Assembly: GCA_910585015.1 (NCBI GenBank)
Contig: CAJUCT010000013.1
Coordinates: 1-64,000, forward strand
DNA from: an uncultured Acetatifactor sp.
GTDB lineage: Bacteria; Bacillota; Clostridia; Lachnospirales; Lachnospiraceae
Direction: 5' to 3'
DNA length: 64,000 nucleotides
The notes below the pieces were generated by a model. The model did not search any database. It saw nothing but the letters and a program-made list of their open reading frames with translations, and was not told the DNA's origin. Position numbers and translations under genes: made by a program. This document shows, one piece after another, positions 44,033-53,383 of this stretch (position 1 is the stretch's first letter; every line of letters begins with the position of its first letter).

Positions 44033-45856
44033 TTATTCCACCTTTCCAATCCATGCGTAAAACAACCCATTGGCCGGTTCCTCATATCCTACATCCTTTA
44101 CCACAGAAACCTGTCTGCAATACTTCCGCATGATACCACAAAGCTCCCGCTCGTCAAACCACTGTTCCCATTCTCCGATTTCAAAGTATCCAAGCATATC
44201 CTTATTTTTATCAATAATCGCTACCATTCCGCCTGGTTTTGTCACTCTCGCCATCTCCCTGACAGCGTTTTCAATATCAACCGCATGTTCCAGCGCTTCA
44301 CAAGTATAGACAAAATCAAAGCTATTATCTTCGTATGGGATATCGGTAAGCGTTCCCTGCTTTGTCTCAATTTCCTGACATCCAATGTAGCCCATCACTG
44401 TTTCTGACAAATCAACTGCAGCATACTGACCTTGGGGATATTTCCTGATCAGGTTTTTTAAATAGGCCCCTTTCCCACATCCGATATCTGCAATTTTGAT
44501 TGGCGCGGCATTTTGTTCTTCCTCATCTATCAATTTCCCCACAACATGCTCAATGATCAAATACCGTCCATCCGAATCGCTTAAAGTATTTTTAAACATA
44601 TACGCCTGTTTTTCAAATTCCGATTTGTTCTTCCAGTACAATGCATCGAGAAAATACTTTACTGCCCAGCTAATCTCGCTATTGGGAAAATACGTATTGA
44701 CCTCATTTGGCTCTTCATCTGATAAGCAGCTTCCAAACCACCCCCCTGACGCGTTTTGCAGCTTACAGGCATGCGAAAAAGCCCTGTTGCCCCTTTCAAG
44801 TTCCCCAAGCCGAAACCATACCAACGCCAGTTGAAACAACCCCGTTGAGCATACCCAGTTCACATCACGGTATGCCGGAACGGCCCCGCTTTCCTTCTGG
44901 AGACGTGAAATCCCTTCCATTGCTTCCCTGACCAGTTTTTCTTCTCCCATGTCCAGCAAGCCTTCCATAACATACGCATAAAAATGCGACAAAAGGCTAA
45001 ATTGCATAATCTGGTTATATTCATGTTCCTTATAATATGCCAGAATACAATAAGCTTTTTCTATATACTCCGGCATATTTAATATTTTCCCCGCTTCCAC
45101 CAGCGGCGACAAACAATAGATATGAATAATTTCAGAATAAGTCTTTCCATCGCCAAAATCATTCTCTCTGGGAGATGGCAGACGCCCGCCCTCACTCATA
45201 TTACTTAGTATCCAGTCGCACCCCCGACGTATATTCTTGTCTACGTCAGGATATAGATGGCGAATGGATAACAAGCCCTTTAATATTTGCGCTGAGTCAA
45301 AAATATAAGGTTCCTTATCCTCCGTATCATACCATGACCCATCCGGCTTCTGGATTTCACACAACCATTTGGCAAAGGAAATGGCCATATCTCTGTAGCC
45401 CCATCGAAGAAGCGAAGGGATAAAATACCCTGTTACCTCCGGATATGGTTTTTTCACTCCTGAATTATTTATAATTCCCTTATTCTCTACAATATTGGAT
45501 TTCAGCCATTCAATTGCCTTATCATATATCTTAATATAATCTACCCGGCTTTCTATTTTCTCTCTTGTGATTTTTCTTCTGACATCCTCATAATACATAA
45601 TAGATTTCACATTGTTCTGCTCTAGCTGACCCATTATTTCATCTTTTTTATCTCTGCCAACTGTCACTATCACACAATGCTCTTCTAATTGATCTTTTAC
45701 ATCATTGAGAGACAAGACCTGAACTCCCATTATCTTTTTCCCGACTTTTTGCGGGCTGTTATCCACAAAGCACAAAACCTTTTCCCGACCAATAACATCT
45801 ATAAAGGAACTTCCTATTTCCCCTGCTCCGAACAAAATATAGCCTTCACCCTGCAT
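44033..45856 (-). CDS. Three-domain fusion: Rossmann-like, alpha/alpha-barrel, SAM methyltransferase
   Basis: 607 residues. 1-110: the recurring domain (YILFGAGEIGSSFIDVIG, VIVTVGRDKKDEI). About 125-420: helical repeats with conserved tryptophan/glycine signatures (IQKPDGSWYDTED, LQNASGGWFGSCL) like (alpha/alpha)6 barrels of prenyltransferase or unsaturated-glucuronyl-hydrolase type. About 450-600: class I methyltransferase (IADIGCGKGAYLKNL, TDIPYEDNSFDFVYTCEALEH). The start at 45856, with GGAGG six bases before it, overlaps the upstream gene by 11 bases; a longer reading to 46003 is rejected. Role of the middle domain unknown. Confidence 0.8.
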   Translation of the reverse strand: MQGEGYILFGAGEIGSSFIDVIGREKVLCFVDNSPQKVGKKIMGVQVLSLNDVKDQLEEHCVIVTVGRDKKDEIMGQLEQNNVKSIMYYEDVRRKITREKIESRVDYIKIYDKAIEWLKSNIVENKGIINNSGVKKPYPEVTGYFIPSLLRWGYRDMAISFAKWLCEIQKPDGSWYDTEDKEPYIFDSAQILKGLLSIRHLYPDVDKNIRRGCDWILSNMSEGGRLPSPRENDFGDGKTYSEIIHIYCLSPLVEAGKILNMPEYIEKAYCILAYYKEHEYNQIMQFSLLSHFYAYVMEGLLDMGEEKLVREAMEGISRLQKESGAVPAYRDVNWVCSTGLFQLALVWFRLGELERGNRAFSHACKLQNASGGWFGSCLSDEEPNEVNTYFPNSEISWAVKYFLDALYWKNKSEFEKQAYMFKNTLSDSDGRYLIIEHVVGKLIDEEEQNAAPIKIADIGCGKGAYLKNLIRKYPQGQYAAVDLSETVMGYIGCQEIETKQGTLTDIPYEDNSFDFVYTCEALEHAVDIENAVREMARVTKPGGMVAIIDKNKDMLGYFEIGEWEQWFDERELCGIMRKYCRQVSVVKDVGYEEPANGLFYAWIGKVE

Positions 45857-46982
45857 TAGTGTCCTCCAACCTTTCTCTTTCCCAATACTTTTCTCTATCT
45901 GCCACACCCTGCACAATATATTCACCCCATCTGTCAATAAAGAGCTTTCTGTTCTTTTTATAGCTTTCATATCCCAGTGAATTGGCAGAATATGATGAAC
46001 CATGAAAATGTGTCACTTCAAATTCCGGGCAATATCGAATTTTATAGCCTTCTCTGATTATTTTCATCATCATGTCATTATCTTCCCAATATACCGGAAG
46101 AAATGCTTCATCATACCCTCCCACGGCGTCCCACACATCTTTCTTGATCATAACGGCTACCGGCATGATTTCCTCTACATTTTGTTCGACATCTTCCTCC
46201 ACCGAAACAAAACTGTCAACATCCTCGAAGTTTCTCCCTACAACATATTTGTCCTTCATTGGTACCCATATTTTTCCTCCCAGGATACCGATTTTTTCAT
46301 CCGTTTGCATTTTGCTCAACATCCGGTCAATATATCTTTTTTGATTCAGCACTACATCGTTCGCCATCAACAAAATATATTTTCCCCTTGCCAAGCCGGC
46401 AATTCTGTTCACATTGCGGAGATATTGCATATTAGTAGAGTTACGGACAACTTTCACTCCAGGGAAACACTCTTTCGCATGTATTGTTTCATCTGTAGAG
46501 CAATCATCCCCCAATATTACCTCAAACTCACACTGATTTTCATTCTCGTAAAGGGATTTCATACAGGTATATGTATAATCCCAACCATTATAAGCTGTTA
46601 TCAGCACGGAAACTATGGGATGTGAAACCTCCCTGAAATTAAGCTGTTCTTTTGTGCCGATATACGGCATTGCCAAATGGCGCATATTCATTATATTTTT
46701 TATCCCATATTCCTGCAGCTGCTTTCTGACACTGCTCTCATGCTCACATGTAATGACAACCCATATGTCGTCTTTGTGCGGATTGTCATACAAGACCTTC
46801 AACGGAAGTATCAAAGTATCTTCTTTTTTTCCTCCGTCGGGATATGCATTATCAAATATTCCTTTATACCTGATACCTACCAGGCTTAGACTTTTTGAGA
46901 CTTCTTTTCCATGCTCCCCCGCCCCAAACAGGTACACATTTTTCCCGTCATTTTCGATCAGCTTTTTCAGATATGTGATCAT
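45846..46982 (-). CDS. Glycosyltransferase family 2 with N-terminal Rossmann-like domain
   Basis: 378 residues. N-terminal domain (KNVYLFGAGEHGKEVSKSL, IWVVITCEHESSV), then GT2 from about residue 118 (SVLITAYNGWDYTYTCM, ILGDDCSTDET, YILLMANDVVL, PVYWEDNDMMMK), similar to rhamnosyl-/galactofuranosyl-type transferases in its C-terminal half. Here the Rossmann-like domain is N-terminal, unlike in the GT2 genes at 37.9, 40.3 and 42.9 kb. GGAGG precedes the start; its first 35 bases overlap the upstream methyltransferase gene. Confidence 0.85.
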   Translation of the reverse strand: MITYLKKLIENDGKNVYLFGAGEHGKEVSKSLSLVGIRYKGIFDNAYPDGGKKEDTLILPLKVLYDNPHKDDIWVVITCEHESSVRKQLQEYGIKNIMNMRHLAMPYIGTKEQLNFREVSHPIVSVLITAYNGWDYTYTCMKSLYENENQCEFEVILGDDCSTDETIHAKECFPGVKVVRNSTNMQYLRNVNRIAGLARGKYILLMANDVVLNQKRYIDRMLSKMQTDEKIGILGGKIWVPMKDKYVVGRNFEDVDSFVSVEEDVEQNVEEIMPVAVMIKKDVWDAVGGYDEAFLPVYWEDNDMMMKIIREGYKIRYCPEFEVTHFHGSSYSANSLGYESYKKNRKLFIDRWGEYIVQGVADREKYWERERLEDTNAG

Positions 46983-47937
46983 CAGAAAATACCTCCTTCT
47001 TGCGCCTGATATAAAATATGGCTTGATCTCCCTGCCTTTTTTTATTCAGCGCTTTGGCTTTTTCATTATATGCTCTGCGCCTTCCCAGCTGATAACCATC
47101 CTCCAGTTCACTACAACTCTTATCTGTTCTCATATAACCTTCACTCAAATAAAACTGAGATCCTTCGGAATCATATACCACCCTGTAAATCTCCAGTCCA
47201 GCCTTCTTGCACATATACTTTATTGCCTTTTCAGAATAAATGTATAAATGTCTGGGGGCATCAATCTGATACCAATCTGTTCCATACTGTTTCCATGCCG
47301 CCTTCCCCATCACAGGAATCCTTATGATCGCCCTGCCCTCTACAGCCAATAAATTTTTAATTTTTCCCAATATTTCCAGCGGGTTTTCCATATGCTCAAA
47401 CGAATGATGTAAAGTAATCAAATCATATCCGCCTACATTTTCTGCACTGTAAATATCTCCCTGAATGAAATGAAACTTTTTACTTGTGAAATCCGGCGCA
47501 AACTTATCAATTCCATATAATCTGCTATATCCTAACTCATTCAAACGCTCCAGCCATGCCCCGCTGCCACATCCAACATCCAGTATTTTGCTGTTTTTTC
47601 TAAGCCGCATCCCCTTTATTGGATATAAGCATTGTGCGTCTGACCAAAAAAAACTATTATCCGCTTTTTCCGGACTGACAAAATTTAAGTATGCCCAGGC
47701 TTTCAATCGCTTCCTGAATATGCCTCTATCCCTCTCATCCGCCTTCCGTTTATAAGCATAATAGTTATTCCTGTAATACTGTCCCATATTGTCTATGCTA
47801 TCAACGAGTTGCAAGGTGCCACATCGAGAACACAACAAATAATTAAATTGTTCCCCCCTGTTCAGCATCCTTTCCTTAACCCGATATATCCTGTTGTTTT
47901 CCCTATTCCCGCAGATTGTACAGTTTCTATCAAGCAT
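46948..47937 (-). CDS. SAM methyltransferase with N-terminal zinc ribbon
   Basis: 329 residues. C6-x-x-C9 (CTICG) and a second CSRC pair near 34-37 form a zinc site like that of sugar C-methyltransferases, followed by class I methyltransferase motifs (ILDVGCGSGAWLERL, YDLITLHHSFEH, PLEILGKIKNLL). A role in methylating a nucleotide sugar or glycan is inferred. The ATG at 47937 with GGAGG is preferred over GTG at 47952. Confidence 0.85.
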   Translation of the reverse strand: MLDRNCTICGNRENNRIYRVKERMLNRGEQFNYLLCSRCGTLQLVDSIDNMGQYYRNNYYAYKRKADERDRGIFRKRLKAWAYLNFVSPEKADNSFFWSDAQCLYPIKGMRLRKNSKILDVGCGSGAWLERLNELGYSRLYGIDKFAPDFTSKKFHFIQGDIYSAENVGGYDLITLHHSFEHMENPLEILGKIKNLLAVEGRAIIRIPVMGKAAWKQYGTDWYQIDAPRHLYIYSEKAIKYMCKKAGLEIYRVVYDSEGSQFYLSEGYMRTDKSCSELEDGYQLGRRRAYNEKAKALNKKRQGDQAIFYIRRKKEVFSDDHISEKADRK

Positions 47938-47967
47938 AAATCGAGCCTCCACACTATTTTCGCCAAT

Positions 47968-49218
47968 TCATAACCTTTTGAGCAATTTCATATATTTCCC
48001 ATTCTGGCGTTCCCTGCTATATATACTACAATCAAATTTTCTGTTTTCCCACTCTATAAACCTGCCGTTTTTCTGCCATAAATCATATAACCACACCAAC
48101 TTCTTCTCAATCGTAGTTCTCTGATTCTCACAAAAAAATCCCACACCCTCCCTTTTTACGAAACGGCTCAATGCGCTCTCTGCTCTACCAATATTTAAAA
48201 CTACTTTGCCGCTACGCAGATAATCAAAAAGTTTTGCGCTTAAAATATACTTGTCCGACTGATTTCCCGCATCATGTATTGAAATCAAAATATCTCCCTC
48301 TGTCATCTGCCTTAATGATTCCGACACTGTCACCGGGGAACAGAATGAGATTTTGTGTTTACTTTTTTGTTCCACCATCCGCATCTCCCGGGTCAACTGC
48401 CCTACTCCGATAAACTGTAGTTCCACATCCCTGTCCTTACAGATATTTAAAAAAGCATCTATTAAATCTTTCGGGTTTCTGAAATCACCCTTCCCAGCCG
48501 GGAAGCTAATATCACCTATATATTTGAACACCATTCGATTATGTTCTGTGGGTTTTATTTCTATTCCATTCCATGTTTTCTCACAAAATCCATTATAGAC
48601 CACCTCATATTTCCCCTTTTGCGCGGGAAACCTTTTTTGCATGTCCCTCCTAAAATCCTCAGAAAAACATACCACCTTATCGCACTTTCTGATATTCCTA
48701 TGCTCAAGGATATTCGCGATGCCATGTGCATTATTCCATAAATTCCATGGATCCCTATAATCCAGAACCACCTTTACATTCCTGTATCTCTGTTTTATCT
48801 TTCCGCAAAGCCCAAATACAGAAAAATAGGGGCCGCTTATAATCACTGTCTGAATCTTCTTTTTCCTTATATACCCAAGAATTTCCCCTGTATTTGCCAC
48901 GCGCCAGAGGTAATGCTGAAACGCCGTCTTTTCATATATTTCATTAAATATTTGTCCGGAAATTTTTTTAGCTATTCCTGTGTTCAAAATCCCGGTGTCA
49001 AAACACGGCTTTCCCTCCAGCCAATAGCTTTCATATTTCCTTTCCATGGCATTGAGCTCCGCATTCACCTTTCCCGTCTTCTCAGCCATGACCGTAACAT
49101 GAAACCCTTTTTCCGCCAAATAATTAGCCAGATAATAAATTCTTTGGCTGCTGCCAAAACTACTTGTATAAGGCAACATAACCTTTGCTATGATCAATAT
49201 ATTGCCCTTTTCCCCCAT
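47968..49218 (-). CDS. Glycosyltransferase, GT-B fold (GT4-like)
   Basis: 416 residues. N-terminal Rossmann with a glycine-poor donor-side loop (LPYTSSFGSSQRIYYLAN), TVIISGPYFSVFGL, VVLDYRDPWNLWNN, and a C-terminal half with YIGDISFPAGKGDF and ISIHDAGNQSDKYILSAKLFDYLRSGK, typical of GT4 family enzymes. Soluble or peripheral; likely adds one sugar to the lipid-linked unit. The start at 49218 has GGGAGGT; an upstream reading to 49305 is not supported. Confidence 0.85.
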   Translation of the reverse strand: MGEKGNILIIAKVMLPYTSSFGSSQRIYYLANYLAEKGFHVTVMAEKTGKVNAELNAMERKYESYWLEGKPCFDTGILNTGIAKKISGQIFNEIYEKTAFQHYLWRVANTGEILGYIRKKKIQTVIISGPYFSVFGLCGKIKQRYRNVKVVLDYRDPWNLWNNAHGIANILEHRNIRKCDKVVCFSEDFRRDMQKRFPAQKGKYEVVYNGFCEKTWNGIEIKPTEHNRMVFKYIGDISFPAGKGDFRNPKDLIDAFLNICKDRDVELQFIGVGQLTREMRMVEQKSKHKISFCSPVTVSESLRQMTEGDILISIHDAGNQSDKYILSAKLFDYLRSGKVVLNIGRAESALSRFVKREGVGFFCENQRTTIEKKLVWLYDLWQKNGRFIEWENRKFDCSIYSRERQNGKYMKLLKRL

Positions 49219-49229
49219 GCACGACCTCC

Positions 49230-50327
49230 CTAACTGCACACATCCATTATCACCTGGACTATCTTTTCCGAGGCATGTCCATCCCCATACGGATTTATGG
49301 CACATGACATCTTCATATATTGCTCTTTGTCATTTAATAGATCCATACAGGCTTTGTAAATATCTTCTTCACCTGTGCCCACCAGCCTCAATGTGCCAGC
49401 CCTCACGCCTTCCGGCCGCTCTGTGGTATCTCGCATTACCAGCACCGGTTTTCCAAGGGATGGGGCCTCTTCCTGCACACCTCCGCTGTCGGTCAAAATA
49501 AGATAACTATTTGCCATAAAGTTGTGGAAATCAATAACATCCAACGGTTCTATCAGCCGGATCCTGTCACAGTCTCCAAGATACTTATCCGCCATTTCCC
49601 TGACTGCGGGGTTTAAATGGACCGGATAGACTACCTTAATATCTCTTACCTGATCCACCGTCCTCCTGATAGCCCGGAACATATTCGCCATGGGACTTCC
49701 CAAATTCTCCCTCCGATGCGCTGTCACCAACACCAGTCTGCTTCCATCAGCCCATTTCAGATGGTCATGTTGATAGTCCGGGTCTACCGTTGTCCTAAGC
49801 GCATCAATCACCGTATTCCCCGTCACAAAAATCCTATCCTCGTTCTTATTCTCTCTGATAAGATTCTGTCTCGTGTCTTCAGTGGGCGCAAACAGTAATT
49901 GTGAGACACTGTCTATTGACTGTCTGTTGTATTCTTCCGGAAATGGCGAAGCCACATTATATGTGCGCAGCCCGGCTTCCACATGTCCCACAGGTATATG
50001 CAAATAAAAAGAAGCCAATGCAGCTGCGTAAGCTGTCGTGGTATCCCCATGTACCAGTACCAGATCCGGGTTTTCCCGCTCCAGTACCGCCTTCATCCTT
50101 TCCAATACCAATATGGTAATATCAAATAAAGTCTGTTGGGACTTCATTACTTCCAGATTATATTGCGGAACCACCTCAAATACATTTAAAACCTGCTGAA
50201 GCATTTCTTTATGCTGCCCGGAAACACATACTACCGTCTGTATATCTTCATGTTTCCGCAATTCCTTGACAACCGGACACATTTTGATAGCTTCCGGTCT
50301 GGTTCCAAATACAATCATTACTTTCAT
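49230..50327 (-). CDS. wecB: UDP-N-acetylglucosamine 2-epimerase (non-hydrolysing)
   Basis: 365 residues with GTRPEAIKMCPVV at the N-terminus, VHGDTTTAYAAAL, GHVEAGLRT, VTGNTVIDAL, TAHRRENLG and TDSGGVQEEAPSLGKP. Converts UDP-GlcNAc to UDP-ManNAc. With the dehydrogenase at 50844 it supplies UDP-ManNAcA. The start at 50327 has GAGGTG upstream. Confidence 0.95.
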   Translation of the reverse strand: MKVMIVFGTRPEAIKMCPVVKELRKHEDIQTVVCVSGQHKEMLQQVLNVFEVVPQYNLEVMKSQQTLFDITILVLERMKAVLERENPDLVLVHGDTTTAYAAALASFYLHIPVGHVEAGLRTYNVASPFPEEYNRQSIDSVSQLLFAPTEDTRQNLIRENKNEDRIFVTGNTVIDALRTTVDPDYQHDHLKWADGSRLVLVTAHRRENLGSPMANMFRAIRRTVDQVRDIKVVYPVHLNPAVREMADKYLGDCDRIRLIEPLDVIDFHNFMANSYLILTDSGGVQEEAPSLGKPVLVMRDTTERPEGVRAGTLRLVGTGEEDIYKACMDLLNDKEQYMKMSCAINPYGDGHASEKIVQVIMDVCS

Positions 50328-50332
50328 TATCC

Positions 50333-50821
50333 TTACACCTCGTATACCATATCCTCTAAGGAAATTATAGGACAATTCACTTTGTCTGCTAATTCCTCTG
50401 CAATCTCATCGAAGAAGAACACTGCGGTTACCACGATTGCATCAACCTCCGGCAAATCATCAGATAAATTCATAACCTCCACAGATGAGTAAATATTATC
50501 GGCATTTTTATCTATGCCATACTGCACTTTGACATCCGAAGCTTGTAATTCTCTGACAAGGCTTTCCCCCAAATAACTCATTCCGTATATGGCAATGTTT
50601 TTATAGCCCCGCTTTTCAAAATATTGAACCAGACTCCTGCCATCCTGCCTCACCTTAAGCCACTCATCGTAAACCTTCACCATTGCCAAATGCTTATCCG
50701 CAAGCTGCTGTTTCTTACTAATCGTCTTATTCTGCTCTTTTCCCACCGTTGCGGCACTCACCGCCACGCCTGCCGCTGCTCCTGCTGCCATTGACAAAAT
50801 AGATAAAATACTCTTTTTCAT
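50333..50821 (-). CDS. Stand-alone Rossmann-like domain with hydrophobic N-terminus
   Basis: 162 residues: a hydrophobic alanine-rich segment at about 4-27 (a membrane anchor or signal), a charged helix, then the same domain found fused elsewhere in the locus (KNIAIYGMSYLGESLVREL, VQYGIDKNADNI, AIVVTAVFFFDEI). It lies between wecC and wecB with a 5-base gap to wecB, so it is expressed with them. No known enzyme function. Confidence 0.7.
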   Translation of the reverse strand: MKKSILSILSMAAGAAAGVAVSAATVGKEQNKTISKKQQLADKHLAMVKVYDEWLKVRQDGRSLVQYFEKRGYKNIAIYGMSYLGESLVRELQASDVKVQYGIDKNADNIYSSVEVMNLSDDLPEVDAIVVTAVFFFDEIAEELADKVNCPIISLEDMVYEV

Positions 50822-50843
50822 AATAATCCTCCCTAGTTAAACA

Positions 50844-52067
50844 TTATAATTTGTATACATTTGCAAGTTGGCACACATTTCTGGTGTCTAATACGGTTTT
50901 ATCGCTTAAACTCTCCATATTCTCAATAATCTGTCTATGCCCCACCATGATGACCACCAAATCAACCGCCTGCAGAAATTCGTCAAAGTCTTGATACTGG
51001 CTCTCCACAATATTTTCATGAACAAACGGATCATAAACTTTAATACCGCGCGCCAGATGCTTCCTCATGCACTCTAACAGCTGTAATGTGGGGCTTTCCC
51101 GTATATCATCCACATTCTCCTTATAAGTCAGGCCATACAGCCCAACCCTTGACACATCCGTTATTCCCTTCATTTCCATGATTTCAGATATCCGCTCCAA
51201 TACAAATTCAGGCATGGAATCGTTAATCTTCCTGGCCGCAAGAATGATGTTAGCCAGGCCCGGATAGTCTCCTACCAGAAACCATGGATCAACGGATATG
51301 CAGTGGCCTCCCACTCCCGGTCCCGGAGTCAGTATATTTACCCTGGGATGCATATTGGCAATATTGATTATCTCATAGACATTCATATTGTCGCTCCTGC
51401 ATATCTTGGCCAGTTCATTGGCAAACGCTATGTTGATATCTCGATAAGTGTTCTCCACCACCTTTGTCATTTCTGCTGTTTTGATATCCGTTACCGCTAT
51501 TTCGCCTTTGCAAAAAGTTTTATACAGCGCTTTTACTTTATTTCCAACCTCAACATCATCTGCCCCGATTGTTCTGTTATTGTTTTCCAGTTCTTTTATC
51601 ATACTTCCCGGGATGATGCGCTCCGGCGCGTGTACCAGATGTAAATCTTCCCCGCATCTCAGTCCTTTTTCCGCAATCAGCGGACGAACGAATTTATTTA
51701 TTGTTCCGGGTGATACCGTAGACTCTATCACTATAACCGCACCCTTACCACATACTTCCAACACTTCTTTAACGGCACTTATAACATAGGAGGCATTCAC
51801 CTTTTTGTCTCGCTTTATATAGGGAGTCGGCACTGCGACAATGTATATGTCTGCTTTCTGATATTCTGTTGTAAACTTTATCTGATTATTCACCGCCTGT
51901 TGAAAAAGCCCTTGCAGCCCTTCCTCATCAAAGCTGACAATCCCGCCATTCAATTTTTCCACTACGGCTAAATTTTTATCCGTCCCAATAACAGTTGTTC
52001 CATGAGCTGCCAGGATCAGAGCTGTAGGAAGCCCTATGTAGCCTAGACCGATTACATTGACCTTCAT
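50844..52067 (-). CDS. wecC: UDP-N-acetyl-D-mannosamine dehydrogenase
   Basis: 407 residues. N-terminal NAD site (VIGLGYIGLPTALILAAHG), ESTVSPGT, ANELAKICR and the catalytic cysteine in GVGGHCISVDPWFL, then the C-terminal UDP-binding domain (LTYKENVDDIRESP). Two-step NAD-dependent oxidation of UDP-ManNAc to UDP-ManNAcA. The pairing with wecB supports ManNAc over GalNAc or Glc as substrate. GGAGATG precedes the start. Confidence 0.92.
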   Translation of the reverse strand: MKVNVIGLGYIGLPTALILAAHGTTVIGTDKNLAVVEKLNGGIVSFDEEGLQGLFQQAVNNQIKFTTEYQKADIYIVAVPTPYIKRDKKVNASYVISAVKEVLEVCGKGAVIVIESTVSPGTINKFVRPLIAEKGLRCGEDLHLVHAPERIIPGSMIKELENNNRTIGADDVEVGNKVKALYKTFCKGEIAVTDIKTAEMTKVVENTYRDINIAFANELAKICRSDNMNVYEIINIANMHPRVNILTPGPGVGGHCISVDPWFLVGDYPGLANIILAARKINDSMPEFVLERISEIMEMKGITDVSRVGLYGLTYKENVDDIRESPTLQLLECMRKHLARGIKVYDPFVHENIVESQYQDFDEFLQAVDLVVIMVGHRQIIENMESLSDKTVLDTRNVCQLANVYKL

Positions 52068-52130
52068 TAATTCATCTCCATTTTTGATATTATAAAATTT
52101 CTCAGACTATATTCTATACAAAGCATTCTT

Positions 52131-53354
52131 CTAATTTACATAGCTACATTCCAGCGCCCTCTTTGCCGCCTTATAATATTCAATCATCCATTCCATATAT
52201 TCTGTAAATGTTACCATCCTCGCTCCGTCCACCAAATACATTTGAAGCAAAGATCCATCATTTACAAATTCAAGGTTCAATATTTGCGCTGTACTGGGAT
52301 ATATTGGAGCTTCATTAATGTCAAAGTACTTTTTCAAATCCAAAGCGTCAATTTCCTGTCTTTGTTCTGGTTCCCCTAAACTTTTTAACAAACGCGTCAA
52401 ATACACCTTCAGCACATCCTCGCCAAAATGCCCGCGATCGTAAAACAATCTCTTTTTGTTATAATTCTCCTCAATATAATCTGTTATCTTGACTTCCGAC
52501 AATCTATCTTGAAAGTATCCCCTCTTCAAGGTTTGCTGATGATTATTAATGACTTCCTCTCTAGAGAAAAAATTATCATCTGATATATATTTTATAATTT
52601 CAGCTGTGGTTTTCCCCTCATCAATATATTTTTCAATTACATAATCCCTCTCAACATAAGCCGGTATTTTAATATTTTTATGTGTGACATAATATTTGGC
52701 AATTGCACTTTCTTTTCCTCTATCCTGCGGCCAATAGCTTTCCAGCATTGGTAGAGAAAAAGATATAATACGACATTTCTTCGGCAAACACTCCTCAAAA
52801 TATTCAAAATCTTTGATCCTGCTAGATGTAACAACAGAGGGCTTCAAAAGAATATCCGCCTGCCTCAAAATATCAACGCATTCCCTTACCTTAAAATAAT
52901 CAAACATATCACCGCTGACACATACTTCTCTCTCATTAAAAAACCAAACCGCATACCTTTCACTGACAGAAAGGTTTCCGAAAGCCTGACGTATCCGATC
53001 TAAGTGACATTGCCCAATAACCGCCATAATTATTTTATGGCCGCTTTCCGCGTCATATCGTTTGATAAACTTATCATGGCAAAGATAATTTACTCCTTCC
53101 TCCCATCCCTCAAATGATAGTCTATTCGTTATTTCCTGGTGGTAAATACTACAAATAATTACAAAATCAGTCTCCTTCTTCAATTCTGCGCGCTCAATAC
53201 CGTCTAACCCTTCAATCGGATTTATTATCTTATCACTGCTGGTACATAACTTTAAATCCAATTTTAGTCGATTAGTTTGGTAAAAATTTGTTCCCGTGTT
53301 GCCAGTACCATATATAATGAGCCTTTTACCCTTAATTCGTTCCATCAATCCCAT
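52131..53354 (-). CDS. WcbI-like putative acyltransferase with N-terminal Rossmann-like domain
   Basis: 407 residues. 1-105: recurring domain (KRLIIYGTGNTGTNFYQT, FVIICSIYHQEI). From about 110: MAVIGQCHLDRIRQAF and, near the end, KKRLFYDRGHFGEDVLKVYL, resembling the GNCQ and Hxx motifs of WcbI, a CoA-binding capsule protein thought to be an acyltransferase. Position beside an SDR, a MaoC protein, an ACP and FkbH suggests it transfers the acyl group those proteins make. AAGGAG supports the start. Confidence 0.6.
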   Translation of the reverse strand: MGLMERIKGKRLIIYGTGNTGTNFYQTNRLKLDLKLCTSSDKIINPIEGLDGIERAELKKETDFVIICSIYHQEITNRLSFEGWEEGVNYLCHDKFIKRYDAESGHKIIMAVIGQCHLDRIRQAFGNLSVSERYAVWFFNEREVCVSGDMFDYFKVRECVDILRQADILLKPSVVTSSRIKDFEYFEECLPKKCRIISFSLPMLESYWPQDRGKESAIAKYYVTHKNIKIPAYVERDYVIEKYIDEGKTTAEIIKYISDDNFFSREEVINNHQQTLKRGYFQDRLSEVKITDYIEENYNKKRLFYDRGHFGEDVLKVYLTRLLKSLGEPEQRQEIDALDLKKYFDINEAPIYPSTAQILNLEFVNDGSLLQMYLVDGARMVTFTEYMEWMIEYYKAAKRALECSYVN

Positions 53355-53383
53355 GACTATACACTCCTTAGCACAGATGTTAT

